From Candidatus Kuenenia stuttgartensis (GTDB lineage: Bacteria; Planctomycetota; Planctomycetia; Planctomycetales; Planctomycetaceae), in the NCBI GenBank assembly GCA_945904015.1, contig CAMDPK010000079.1, positions 1 to 34,612 of the forward strand: a DNA stretch of 34,612 nt, written 5' to 3'. The notes below the pieces were generated by a model, which was not told the DNA's origin, ran no database searches, and saw only the letters and a program-made list of their open reading frames with translations. This document shows, piece after piece, positions 14,624 through 22,662 of this stretch. The position numbers were made by a program, and so were the translations under genes. Position 1 is the stretch's first letter. Every line of letters begins with the position of its first letter.

Positions 14624-16186
14624 TCACAAATCGAACTGAATCCCTTGGGCGAGTGGCAGGTCGCGCGAATAGTTGATCGTGTTGGTCGCGCGGCGCATGT
14701 ATGCCTTCCACGAGTCGGAGCCGGACTCGCGTCCGCCGCCGGTCTCTTTTTCGCCGCCGAAGGCACCACCGATTTCCGCTCCGCTGGGACCGACGTTGAC
14801 GTTGACGATCCCGCAGTCGGAACCGGCCGCCGAGCAAAACAACTCCGCCTCACGCATGTCGCTGGTCATGATCGACGAGGCCAAGCCTTGCGGCACGTCG
14901 TTGTGGATCGCGATCGCCTCGTCGAGCGTGCGGTACTTCAGGACGTACAAGATTGGCGCGAAAGTCTCGTCACGAACGATGGTGGGTGAGGGGCGAGGGG
15001 TGAGGGGCGAGGGGCGAGCAAACTCTACGAGCGCGGGGCGGACGTAGAAGCCGTTGGGCGGCACTCCGTCGGTGACTCGTTCGCCGCCGTGGATGACGCC
15101 TCCTTCGGATTGAGCACGTTGCAGGGCGGATTGCATCGCGACGAAGGCCCGCTCATCGACGAGCGGGCCGACGAGGACTCCGGATTCTCGCGGATCGCCG
15201 ATCGGCAAGCGGTCGTAGATCGTCCGCAATCGGCGAACGAGATCGTCGGCGATGCTTTCGTGGACGATCAAGCGGCGGAGCGATGTGCAGCGTTGTCCGC
15301 AGGTGCCAACGGCGGAGAAAACGATCGCGCGAGTCGTCAGTTCCAAGTCGGCGGACGGCGTCACGATCATGCCGTTGTTGCCGCCGAGTTCCAGCAACGA
15401 GCGTCCCAATCGAACAGCGACGCGCTGCGCGACCGCGCGACCCATTGCGGTTGAACCGGTGGCCGAAATCAGTGGCAACTCCGGCGCATCGGCGAGAGCT
15501 TCTCCGACTCCCGCGCCGGTGCCGATCAACACGCACGAGACGGCGGGAGGAACGCTCGGCATCTCGCGCAACACCGATGCAACGACTGACTGGCACGCGA
15601 TCGCGCACAGCGGCGTTTTTTCCGACGGCTTCCAGACGACTGGATCTCCGCAGACCCAGGCCAGCGCTGCGTTCCAGGCCCACACTGCCATCGGAAAGTT
15701 GAACGCCGTGATGACGCCGATCGGGCCGAGCGGATGCCATTGCTCGGCGAGTCGATGTCCGGGTCGCTCGGTGGCGATCGTCAGACCGTACAACTGCCGG
15801 CTCAGCCCGACCGCGAAGTCGCAGATGTCGATGACCTCTTGCACCTCACCGAGTGCCTCTTGTGTGATCTTGCCTGCCTCGGCCGTGATGACGGCGGCGA
15901 GGTCGGCCTTCATTTCGCGAAACCGATTGCCGACACGCCGCACGAACTCGCCACGCTGCGGAGCGGGCAGGACTCGCCAGGTGTGAAAAGCTTCGGTCGC
16001 GGCCGTGAGTACTCGCGACACTTCGGCAACACCAGCCGAGTCGAACGTCGTCAGCGTTGATCCATCAATCGGCGAGCGGCCGGTCAGTGGTGAACCGGTT
16101 CCGGTCAGACTTTCGCCGCCGATCCACACGGCTTGCGGTGCGGAAGAAATCCCCAAACGACCGAGTGCCTCGGACAATGCGGACAT
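14624..16186 (-). CDS. ALDH7-family aldehyde dehydrogenase (piperideine-6-carboxylate / aminoadipate semialdehyde type)
   Basis: A 520-residue NAD(P)-dependent aldehyde dehydrogenase. The catalytic residues are visible: N164 in AFNFP, K187 in WKPSEK, E266 in LELGGN and C300 in GTCGQRCTS. The C-terminal GSDCGIVNVNVGPSGAEIGGAFGGEKETGGGRESGSDSWKAYMRR block is characteristic of ALDH7 (antiquitin/AmaB). That family oxidises alpha-aminoadipate semialdehyde in lysine catabolism. A proline-rich stretch PSPLTPRPSP (about residues 391-401) lies between YVRPALVEF and VRDETFAPILYV, where the family has a shorter loop; it is encoded by a 14-base tandem repeat. ATG 16186 is certain, with AGGAGG 8 nt upstream. 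It is divergent from the gene at 16274. Confidence 0.93.
   Translation of the reverse strand: MSALSEALGRLGISSAPQAVWIGGESLTGTGSPLTGRSPIDGSTLTTFDSAGVAEVSRVLTAATEAFHTWRVLPAPQRGEFVRRVGNRFREMKADLAAVITAEAGKITQEALGEVQEVIDICDFAVGLSRQLYGLTIATERPGHRLAEQWHPLGPIGVITAFNFPMAVWAWNAALAWVCGDPVVWKPSEKTPLCAIACQSVVASVLREMPSVPPAVSCVLIGTGAGVGEALADAPELPLISATGSTAMGRAVAQRVAVRLGRSLLELGGNNGMIVTPSADLELTTRAIVFSAVGTCGQRCTSLRRLIVHESIADDLVRRLRTIYDRLPIGDPRESGVLVGPLVDERAFVAMQSALQRAQSEGGVIHGGERVTDGVPPNGFYVRPALVEFARPSPLTPRPSPTIVRDETFAPILYVLKYRTLDEAIAIHNDVPQGLASSIMTSDMREAELFCSAAGSDCGIVNVNVGPSGAEIGGAFGGEKETGGGRESGSDSWKAYMRRATNTINYSRDLPLAQGIQFDL
14987..15020. repeat. 14-bp tandem repeat inserted in the aldehyde dehydrogenase gene
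   Basis: Two perfect copies of GTGAGGGGCGAGGG (14987-15000 and 15001-15014) are followed by a partial GCGAGC. On the coding strand this reads ARPSPLTPRPSPT, an in-frame enlargement of a surface loop just before the conserved RDETFAP strand. Confidence 0.9.
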
Positions 16187-16273
16187 GACAGACCCTCCTT
16201 TGGCTCGCATCACGGACGATTTTGCGGGAGATTAGCGAAAGACGTGGACCTCGACAGCGCGGATGAATCGATC

Positions 16274-18895
16274 ATGAGGCGGACCATCCAGTACCTTCGA
16301 CAAGTCGGCTGGCTCGCGGCTGTGACGCTGATCGTCGTATCGTTGGCCTCGGCCCGTGCCGATGAAGCGACGGCTCGGTTCTACGAACATCTTCGGCAAC
16401 GAAACCTCTTCGGGTTGGTCGAATCGGATTGCTTGCGGCGTCTCGAAGCGACATCGCTCAGCGAGCGGCAACGCAGCGAGTTGGTTTTGGAGTTGTCGCG
16501 AACGTACGCCGCTCACGCCTGGCACACGGCCGGAACCGAGCACGACGACTTGTGGCAGCGAGCCACGCGGTTGATCGTCGACCATCTGATTCGCGCGACC
16601 GCGACACCTCGACGCGAGCTATTTGAAACGCAATTGGCACTCATCGAATTGGGCCGAACGGAAATTTCGCTCGCTCAATCGGAGTTGCGACCGGAGGATC
16701 GCGAACTGCGGCAGCGCGGGTTGAAAGCGGTCGAGATCGCGATCGAACAGTTCGGCGTTTTAGAAAAATCGCTGGGCCAACAGGTGCGACAGAATTCCGT
16801 CGTCACGGCCCCGGACAAACTCTCGTCGTTCGAGCGGCGAACGCTTTGGCAGCAGATTCGATTTCGGCTGGGCATCGCGCGGCTGACGCAGGCGAAACTC
16901 AGTGCCGGCATCCCGGCTGATCGAGCGACCGCGTTGCTGGCCGCAGACGAGTGGCTGCTGCCGCTCGCACAGGGGCCGAGCAACGAGCGGCTGACTTGGG
17001 AGAGCCAGTTGGCGCTGGCTGAAGTCGCACGCTTGCGAGGCGATCACGAACGTGCCGACAAGTTTCTGGCCGCGTTTGAAAAGACGGTCGCGGACGACAC
17101 GCCGCTCGACCTGCGCGAGCGGTTCGTGATCGAAAGTCTGCGCGGTATGCTCGCCGCGGGGACGTCGAAACCGACCGGTGCCGCGTCGTGGTTGATTGAA
17201 CAGCGGCGGAGCGGTGTCTTGAAACTCGGCGACACGAAGTCAGCCGGCGTCGCGTCGCCGGAATTGGCTTACTGGCAGATCGTGGTTGAGCTGGCGGTGT
17301 GGCAACTCGCCGCAGATCGTGGCGATGCAAAACTTGCCAAAGAAGTTTGGGACCGCCTGGCATCCGAAGTCGATCAGTTGCAACACGACGACGGTGGCTA
17401 CTGGGCCACGCGAGCGCAGCTCGACTGGCAGCGCGAGCGGGACGTGCGACAGTTTGGCCGCGAGTTAGCAGGGCTGGTACGGAAGGCTCGGAGTGGGTTC
17501 TCGACGCTGCCGACGGACGAGTCACTCGCCCGATTTGATCTCGCGATCGCAATGGCCTCGAAGAATCCGGATCTGGCCGCGACGACGAAGTTGCTGCTCG
17601 AATTGCGTGACTCGCGCGCGACGCTGTTGTTTCAAGCCAAACGATTCGAGGACGCCGGCGCGGCGTTTCGTGAACTGGCGGAAGCTCCGCGTCACGAACG
17701 CTCGGCCGCGACGCATCAGTTGTGGGCGTTCTGCCTCGGCAAACTGTTCGAGAATGAGCCGACGGATGCTCGGCGAACGGAGTTCGTCGCCGCATTGCGC
17801 TCGTTGCGAGAGCGATATTCCGATCTGCCCGAAGCGGCTGAGGCCGCGTGGTTACTCGGTCAAACACTCGAACGGCAGCAGCAGTTTTTGGAGGCGATCG
17901 AGATCTTCGTGTCGGTGCCGGAGACGCATGCGCGACACGACGAAGCGTGGGCAGGAGTGGCTCGCTGTCACGAACAGCATCTCGCGCGATTGCGCCGCGA
18001 GGTGAAGCCGACGGCGGAGGCCAATGCAGCGGCGATTCGTCAGTTGTTGCCGGTGGCGACAGCAATCGTTCAGGCGAGCGGGAGGGCGTCAGCCCCCCGA
18101 GTGAATGACAATGATGTAAAGACTCGGGGGGCTGAAGCCGCCCCGCTCGCCTTGAATGCGGTTCAGGCGGAGCTGCTCGTCCGGCTCGCTCGGCTTTTGT
18201 TGGAGCAACATCCTGCGGACGACAAGACGGCGGATCGGTTTTTGGAATTCGTGATTGCTCACGCACAGGATCGCGAGTGGCTCAAATTGGCGAAGCAACT
18301 GCGCGTCGTGTCGCTGGCCGGGCAGCGACGCATCGACGAAGCGGAGCGGCTGATTGAGTCGCTCGAAGCCGCCGGGCCGGATGAGTTGCTGACGCTGTTG
18401 GATGGACTGTCGGCCGTTGCGACACGCAGCGACGCGGGGACGCAGCAGCTCGTGGCCGAGTTGCAGTTGCGAGCGTCTCAGAAGCTCGTCGAAACGGCGG
18501 CGAAGCTGACGGAGTCGCAGCGTTTGCGTCTCATGCGTGCTCGCGCCGAAGCTCTCGCGACGACCGGTCAGCCGACGAAAGCGCTTGCGGTCTACCAGCA
18601 ACTCGTCGAGAAATCGCCCCGCGATGCAAAGCTCGTGAGAACGGCCGCCGAGTTGTGCGAGTCGCTCGACTCGAAAGAGGGGATGCAGCAAGCGAAGGCG
18701 TACTGGCGGCGGCTGGAAGGCTTGCTCAAAGCCGGCAGTCTCGAATGGCTGGATGCGCGGCGACATGTCATCCACTGTTGCCGACGGCTCGGCGAACAAG
18801 CCGAGGCTGACAAGCTGCTGAAGGTCACGAAGCTGCTGTACCCCGACCTCGGCGGCGAGGAGCTGCGAGTACGGTTCGAGGAATTGACGCCGTGA
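16274..18895 (+). CDS. Large secreted helical-repeat (TPR-like) protein
   Basis: An 873-residue protein with a signal peptide (RRTIQYLRQVGWLAAVTLIV, ending near ASARA) followed by almost entirely alpha-helical sequence. TPR-like pairs are recognisable, for example RFEDAGAAFRELAEAPRHERSAATHQLWAFCLGKL, EAAWLLGQTLERQQQFLEAIEIFVSVPE and ALATTGQPTKALAVYQQLVEKSPRDAKLVRTAAELCE. It is probably a periplasmic scaffold; no catalytic motif is seen. The ATG at 16274 is chosen for the signal peptide, though its ribosome-binding site is weak; the frame is open from 16133 into the divergent ALDH gene. A family-A palindrome (18073-18151) is carried inside the gene in frame, adding about 26 residues (ASGRASAPRVNDN ... 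AAPLA) between two helices. Confidence 0.85.
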   Translation: MRRTIQYLRQVGWLAAVTLIVVSLASARADEATARFYEHLRQRNLFGLVESDCLRRLEATSLSERQRSELVLELSRTYAAHAWHTAGTEHDDLWQRATRLIVDHLIRATATPRRELFETQLALIELGRTEISLAQSELRPEDRELRQRGLKAVEIAIEQFGVLEKSLGQQVRQNSVVTAPDKLSSFERRTLWQQIRFRLGIARLTQAKLSAGIPADRATALLAADEWLLPLAQGPSNERLTWESQLALAEVARLRGDHERADKFLAAFEKTVADDTPLDLRERFVIESLRGMLAAGTSKPTGAASWLIEQRRSGVLKLGDTKSAGVASPELAYWQIVVELAVWQLAADRGDAKLAKEVWDRLASEVDQLQHDDGGYWATRAQLDWQRERDVRQFGRELAGLVRKARSGFSTLPTDESLARFDLAIAMASKNPDLAATTKLLLELRDSRATLLFQAKRFEDAGAAFRELAEAPRHERSAATHQLWAFCLGKLFENEPTDARRTEFVAALRSLRERYSDLPEAAEAAWLLGQTLERQQQFLEAIEIFVSVPETHARHDEAWAGVARCHEQHLARLRREVKPTAEANAAAIRQLLPVATAIVQASGRASAPRVNDNDVKTRGAEAAPLALNAVQAELLVRLARLLLEQHPADDKTADRFLEFVIAHAQDREWLKLAKQLRVVSLAGQRRIDEAERLIESLEAAGPDELLTLLDGLSAVATRSDAGTQQLVAELQLRASQKLVETAAKLTESQRLRLMRARAEALATTGQPTKALAVYQQLVEKSPRDAKLVRTAAELCESLDSKEGMQQAKAYWRRLEGLLKAGSLEWLDARRHVIHCCRRLGEQAEADKLLKVTKLLYPDLGGEELRVRFEELTP
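18073..18151. repeat. REPIN-like palindrome, family A copy 2, in frame inside a gene
   Basis: Arms of 30 bases (18073-18102 and 18122-18151) match in about 26 positions, around a 19-base A/T-rich spacer. Outer sequence GGCGAGCGGG and inner CCCCCCGAGT are shared exactly. Each arm alone folds as a 7-bp stem with a 4-nt loop (GGAGGGC-GTCA-GCCCCCC on the left, one mismatch). Same family as 2197-2275, here tolerated within coding sequence. Confidence 0.92.
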
Positions 18896-18905
18896 CCTTG
18901 CGAAC

Positions 18906-18993
18906 GTAGCCGTCATCGCTCCGCGTGACGAGCCGAACGTGCGAACGGCGCGGTTTGGCAAGTCGGCTCATCACGCGGAGCGATGATGGCTAC
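18906..18993. repeat. REPIN-like palindrome, GTAG family B copy 1
   Basis: The left arm begins GTAGCCGTCATCGCTCCGCG (18906 on). The right arm ends with its inverse, finishing CTAC at 18993. Arms are about 31 bases with few mismatches, and the spacer is about 26 bases. It sits between the helical-repeat gene and alaS. The related copy at 25719-25804 shares the arm sequence but not the spacer. Confidence 0.93.
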
Positions 18994-19001
18994 TTTCCAG
19001 A

Positions 19002-19020
19002 CGGACGCTGGCAGCGTCCG
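19002..19020. repeat. Short perfect palindrome upstream of alaS
   Basis: CGGACGCTG-G-CAGCGTCCG is a perfect 9-bp inverted repeat with one central base. It lies 8 bases after family B copy 1 and 61 bases before the alaS start. It may be a solo repeat of another family or a regulatory hairpin in the alaS leader. Confidence 0.6.
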
Positions 19021-19081
19021 CCACGTTTCCTCTACTCTCCCGCCCCGATTTGACTCGACCTCTCACCCATTGCGATGGCCC

Positions 19082-21700
19082 ATGAAAACTGACGAACTGC
19101 GTGAAAAGTATCTGGCCTTTTTTGAGTCCAAAGGCTGCGTGCGACGAGCCAGCGACGTGCTGATTCCGCGAGACGACAAGACCGTCCTGTTCACGCCGGC
19201 CGGGATGAACCAGTTCAAGAATCAGTTTCTCGGCATCGGCCCGATCGACTTCACGCGGGCGACGACTTGCCAGAAATGTCTGCGAACCGGCGACATCTCG
19301 AACGTTGGCGTCACAGCGTATCACCACACGTTCTTCGAGATGCTCGGCAACTTTTCGTTCGGCGATTACTTCAAGAAGGAAGCAATCCACTGGGCGTGGG
19401 AATTTCTGACGTCGAAGAAGTGGCTTGGCCTCGACGGCGAACGGCTGAGTATCACAGTGTACCTCGACGACGATGAGGCGTTCGGCATCTGGCACGACGA
19501 GGTCAAAGTCCCGGCCGCGCGGATCACTCGCTGCGACGAGAGCGAAAACTTCTGGCCGGCGTCGGCTCCATCGCAGGGGCCGGACGGCGTCTGCGGGCCG
19601 TGCAGCGAGATTTATTACTTGCCGCCTGGCTCGGAAAAGACGGTTGAGATTTGGAATCTCGTCTTCACGCAGTTCAACCGCGTCGGAGCACCGCCGAACA
19701 ACTTGCAGCCGCTGCCAAAGAAGAACATCGACACCGGTATGGGCCTCGAACGCTGCGCGTCCACGTTGCAAGGCGTCCTGAGTAACTTCGAGATCGACAT
19801 TCTCAAACCGATGTGCGTCGCCGCCGGCAACGCGCTTGGTTTGAAGTACGACTACGCTGCTCCGCACGGCCGAGCCTGCCGCCGCATCGCCGATCACGTC
19901 CGAGCTTGCACGTTCGCGATTCACGAAGGGGCGTTGCCCGGCAGCGACAAAGAAAACTACATCGTCCGCCTGCTGCTGCGCCGCGCCGCGCTCGAAGGCT
20001 ATTTGCTCGGCAAGCACGATCCGTTCCTGCACACGCTTGTCCCCGCGATCGTCGCGGGCATGAAGGCCGGTTATCCGGAGATCGCGAAGACGGTCGAGTC
20101 GGTCGCCAACGTCATCCGCGAGGAAGAAAAACAATTCCTGACGATCGTCGATCGCGGGATGCCGAAGTTTCAGAAGGTCGCCGATCAGGCCAAGTCGAGC
20201 GGTGGCGTCCTCTCTGGCGAGGCCGCATTCGATCTGCATCAGACCGACGGCTTCTTGATCGAGCTGACCGAATCGCTCGCGGCCGGAGCCGGATTGAAAG
20301 TCGATCGCGCGCAGTTCGAGGCGTGCGTCAAACAACACGAAGCCAAGTCCGGCAGCGGCGCGTTCGCGAACTCGGTGATGTCGGCCGGGCCGATGGATGC
20401 GTTGCGAAAGCAAGGTGGCACGGAATTTCTCGGCTACGACAGCACACAGGCCAGCGGCTGCAAAATTGTCGGCATCATCGCGGACGGAGTGCTTGTCAGC
20501 GACTTCACGACGATCGGTCATGAGCAGCCGATCGGCATTGCGCTCGACAAGACTCCGCTCTACGGCGAGTCGGGTGGACAAGTCGGTGACGTCGGAATGC
20601 TGACGGCGGATGGCTTCGAGTTCCAAGTGCTCGACACGCAGAAGGACGGCGATTTGTGGCTGCACATCGGCACGCTCAAGAAGGGCAAGCTGAGCGTCGG
20701 CCAAACGGTCACCGCGACGGTCGATGCCGAACGCCGAGCGGGGATTCGCCGAGCACACTCGGCCACGCACATTCTGCATCACGCGCTGCGACAGACGCTC
20801 GGCAGCCAGGCGACGCAACGCGGATCGAAAGTCGATCGCGATGTGTTCCGCTTCGACTTCACTCACGGCAAGCCGGTCAGCGATGAAGAACTGCAAACCA
20901 TCGAAACCGAAATCAACGCCCGCATCGCTGAAGGCGCGGCGGTGACGACCAAGTTGCTGCCGATCGCCGAAGCACGCGAACTCGGAGCGATGGCTCTGTT
21001 CGGCGAAAAGTATCCCGACAACGTTCGCGTCGTCCGCATGGGTGACTGGAGCATCGAACTCTGCGGCGGCACGCACCTGACGAACAGCGGCCAAGTCGGC
21101 TTCTGCAAACTGGTCGCCGAAGAGCCGGTCGCCAAAGGAGTCCGCCGCATCTCGGCCGTCACAGGCGCGAAGGCGCTCGAACGAACTCGGCAGACGGAGT
21201 CGCTTGTCAAAGATTTGTGTGGCTTGTTGAAGTCGCCGGCGGATGAACTCGCCAAGCGAATCACGACGCTGCAAGACGAACTGCGAGATGCGAAGCGGGA
21301 ACTCGCGCAGCACGCCAGCCATGCGGCTGCCGGTGCGATCGACCAATTGATCGCGCAGGCGGAGAGCATCGGCGGCGTGCGGATCGTCACGCACCTTGTC
21401 GAGAATGCGACTCGCGATTCGGTTCGCGAGATGATCGACCTGCTGCGTGACAGAGCTTCGCCCGCCGCGATCCTGCTGGGCGCGGTGATCGACGGCAAGG
21501 TGGCTCTGACCGCGGCAGTGAGCAAAGACTTGATCGCTCGCGGCCTGCACGCCGGCGACTGCGTGAAGTTCGCCGCGAAGATCGTCGGCGGTGGTGGCGG
21601 CGGACGTCCTGACATGGCGGAAGCCGGCGGAAAAGATCCCTCGAAACTCGCGGAAGCACTCAAAGCCGGAGCGGATTACTTTCGGTCGAAGCTCGGTTGA
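19082..21700 (+). CDS. alaS: Alanyl-tRNA synthetase
   Basis: An 872-residue class II aminoacyl-tRNA synthetase that charges tRNA-Ala. The catalytic N-terminus begins with the typical MKTDELREKYLAFFESKG and contains SDVLIPRDDKTVLFTPAGMNQFK and YHHTFFEMLGNFSFGDYFKKEAI. The editing domain holds HSATHILHHALRQTLG (about 560) and the zinc-binding CGGTH near C661-H665. The DHHA1-type C-terminal domain ends with a glycine run and RPDMAEAGGKDPSKLAEAL. Length is normal for bacterial AlaRS. ATG 19082 is chosen from homology; no good ribosome-binding site precedes it. The upstream in-frame ATG at 18983 lies inside a palindromic repeat and is rejected. Confidence 0.97.
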   Translation: MKTDELREKYLAFFESKGCVRRASDVLIPRDDKTVLFTPAGMNQFKNQFLGIGPIDFTRATTCQKCLRTGDISNVGVTAYHHTFFEMLGNFSFGDYFKKEAIHWAWEFLTSKKWLGLDGERLSITVYLDDDEAFGIWHDEVKVPAARITRCDESENFWPASAPSQGPDGVCGPCSEIYYLPPGSEKTVEIWNLVFTQFNRVGAPPNNLQPLPKKNIDTGMGLERCASTLQGVLSNFEIDILKPMCVAAGNALGLKYDYAAPHGRACRRIADHVRACTFAIHEGALPGSDKENYIVRLLLRRAALEGYLLGKHDPFLHTLVPAIVAGMKAGYPEIAKTVESVANVIREEEKQFLTIVDRGMPKFQKVADQAKSSGGVLSGEAAFDLHQTDGFLIELTESLAAGAGLKVDRAQFEACVKQHEAKSGSGAFANSVMSAGPMDALRKQGGTEFLGYDSTQASGCKIVGIIADGVLVSDFTTIGHEQPIGIALDKTPLYGESGGQVGDVGMLTADGFEFQVLDTQKDGDLWLHIGTLKKGKLSVGQTVTATVDAERRAGIRRAHSATHILHHALRQTLGSQATQRGSKVDRDVFRFDFTHGKPVSDEELQTIETEINARIAEGAAVTTKLLPIAEARELGAMALFGEKYPDNVRVVRMGDWSIELCGGTHLTNSGQVGFCKLVAEEPVAKGVRRISAVTGAKALERTRQTESLVKDLCGLLKSPADELAKRITTLQDELRDAKRELAQHASHAAAGAIDQLIAQAESIGGVRIVTHLVENATRDSVREMIDLLRDRASPAAILLGAVIDGKVALTAAVSKDLIARGLHAGDCVKFAAKIVGGGGGGRPDMAEAGGKDPSKLAEALKAGADYFRSKLG

Positions 21701-21767
21701 ACGGCGAACCGCCGAGCCGACCGGGAATTGCGGGGGCTGCGCTCAGCCGATTAGATTGCGATCCACA

Positions 21768-21799
21768 AGAGGCTCGGCTTTTCTAAAAGCCGGGCTTCT
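21768..21799. repeat. AGAGGCTCGGCTTTT hairpin after alaS
   Basis: A 15-base inverted repeat with 2 mismatches (left arm 21768-21782, right arm 21785-21799), containing GGCTTTT-CT-AAAAGCC at its core. It lies between alaS and the 90-residue gene. It could act as a terminator-like hairpin (T4 and A4 are inside the stem, no trailing T run) or be a repeat-family member. Confidence 0.6.
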
Positions 21800-21818
21800 G
21801 GAACGAGGAGATCAATCC

Positions 21819-22091
21819 ATGAGCCAACCTGACGCCGAAACCAAAGCCTTGATGGACTCGATCTTCATCGGCAAGGTCTTGCGTGCCCGGCAGAGGTCGA
21901 TTGGCGAAAAGCTGCTCGATGGTCCTCGGTTGTTCGAGGACGGCTGCGTGATGATGCGCAATGGCATCCGCTGGCAGTTCCCGGAATTCAGCGACGAACA
22001 GGTTGAAGCGGAATTGCGACGCCGGCTGGCCCTCCGACGGCAAATCGACGAAGCCGGGATTTATCACGATGCTGGGGTGCTGGATGAATAA
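21819..22091 (+). CDS. 90-residue protein paired with nucleotidyltransferase, function unknown
   Basis: A small soluble helical protein. Its middle, KLLDGPRLFEDGCVMMRNGIRWQFPEFSDEQVEAELRRRLALRRQID, resembles a recurring family of short proteins found next to nucleotidyltransferase-like genes; I cannot name a function. The ATG has GAGGAG 8 nt upstream. It overlaps the next gene by 8 bases (stop 22089-22091, next start 22084), so the two proteins are translationally coupled. The layout of a small partner followed by a larger nucleotidyltransferase recalls HEPN/MNT and AbiE-type toxin-antitoxin modules. However, no HEPN RX4-6H motif is seen here. Confidence 0.8.
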   Translation: MSQPDAETKALMDSIFIGKVLRARQRSIGEKLLDGPRLFEDGCVMMRNGIRWQFPEFSDEQVEAELRRRLALRRQIDEAGIYHDAGVLDE

Positions 22092-22662
22092 CGTGGAAGT
22101 GACCGCCGCAGCCGTGGACGCACTGGAAGCGTGCCAGATCGACTACATTCTCGTCGGTGGGTTTTCATCAAATGCGTACGGAATCGCGCGATCCACACAC
22201 GATGCTGATTTTGTCGTTGTGGTCAAACCGGGACAACTGCGCGCGTTGGTCGATCGATTGGGTCCGGAGTTTTCGCTGGACCGGCAAATTCGGATGGAAG
22301 GGATCACCGGCTCGGTGCGAAACGTCGTCACCTACCTACCGTCAAACTTCCAGATCGAATTGTTCCGCCTGAACACCAGAGACGAACACCACGAGGAACG
22401 CTTCCGCCGCCGTCGCCGAGAGAAAGTCGAAGAGATCCAACGCGAGGCTTGGCTGCCAGCGGTCGAGGATGTTGTCATTCAAAAACTCCGCTGGCAGCGG
22501 CGCAAAGATCTCGATGATGTCGTCAGCGTTTTGACCGTGAGTGGTCCCATCATCGACTGGGCCTATCTCCGGTCGTGGACCACCAAGCACGGAACGGGCT
22601 CGCTGCTACAAGAGCTGCTCAAAGAAGTTCCTGACCTCACTGGCATGGATGAGGAGTCGTGA
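22084..22662 (+). CDS. Nucleotidyltransferase-fold protein (MNT/AbiEii-like)
   Basis: A 192-residue protein of the DNA polymerase-beta-like nucleotidyltransferase superfamily. The motif YILVGGFSSNAYGIARSTHDADFVVVV (about residues 20-46) gives the GG/S signature and the paired aspartates of the DxD metal site. The strand NFQIELFRL (about 92-100) could provide the third carboxylate. Further on, WLPAVEDVVIQKLRWQRRKDLDDVVSVL matches the C-terminal helical part common in this group. Related proteins serve as antitoxins or toxins that transfer nucleotides. The start ATG at 22084 overlaps the preceding gene. Its stop TGA overlaps the ATG of the PSCyt1 gene (TGATGA), so all three are coupled. Confidence 0.8.
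   Translation: MNNVEVTAAAVDALEACQIDYILVGGFSSNAYGIARSTHDADFVVVVKPGQLRALVDRLGPEFSLDRQIRMEGITGSVRNVVTYLPSNFQIELFRLNTRDEHHEERFRRRRREKVEEIQREAWLPAVEDVVIQKLRWQRRKDLDDVVSVLTVSGPIIDWAYLRSWTTKHGTGSLLQELLKEVPDLTGMDEES

Noticed and set aside
18983..19081. N-terminal extension of alaS from an ATG at 18983
   Set aside because: That ATG is inside the palindromic repeat, and the known AlaRS N-terminus begins at 19082.
18971..21550. Long open frame (859 codons) on the minus strand opposite alaS
   Set aside because: It lies wholly antisense to a firmly identified alaS gene, has no recognisable domain, and is the expected shadow of GC-rich codon use.
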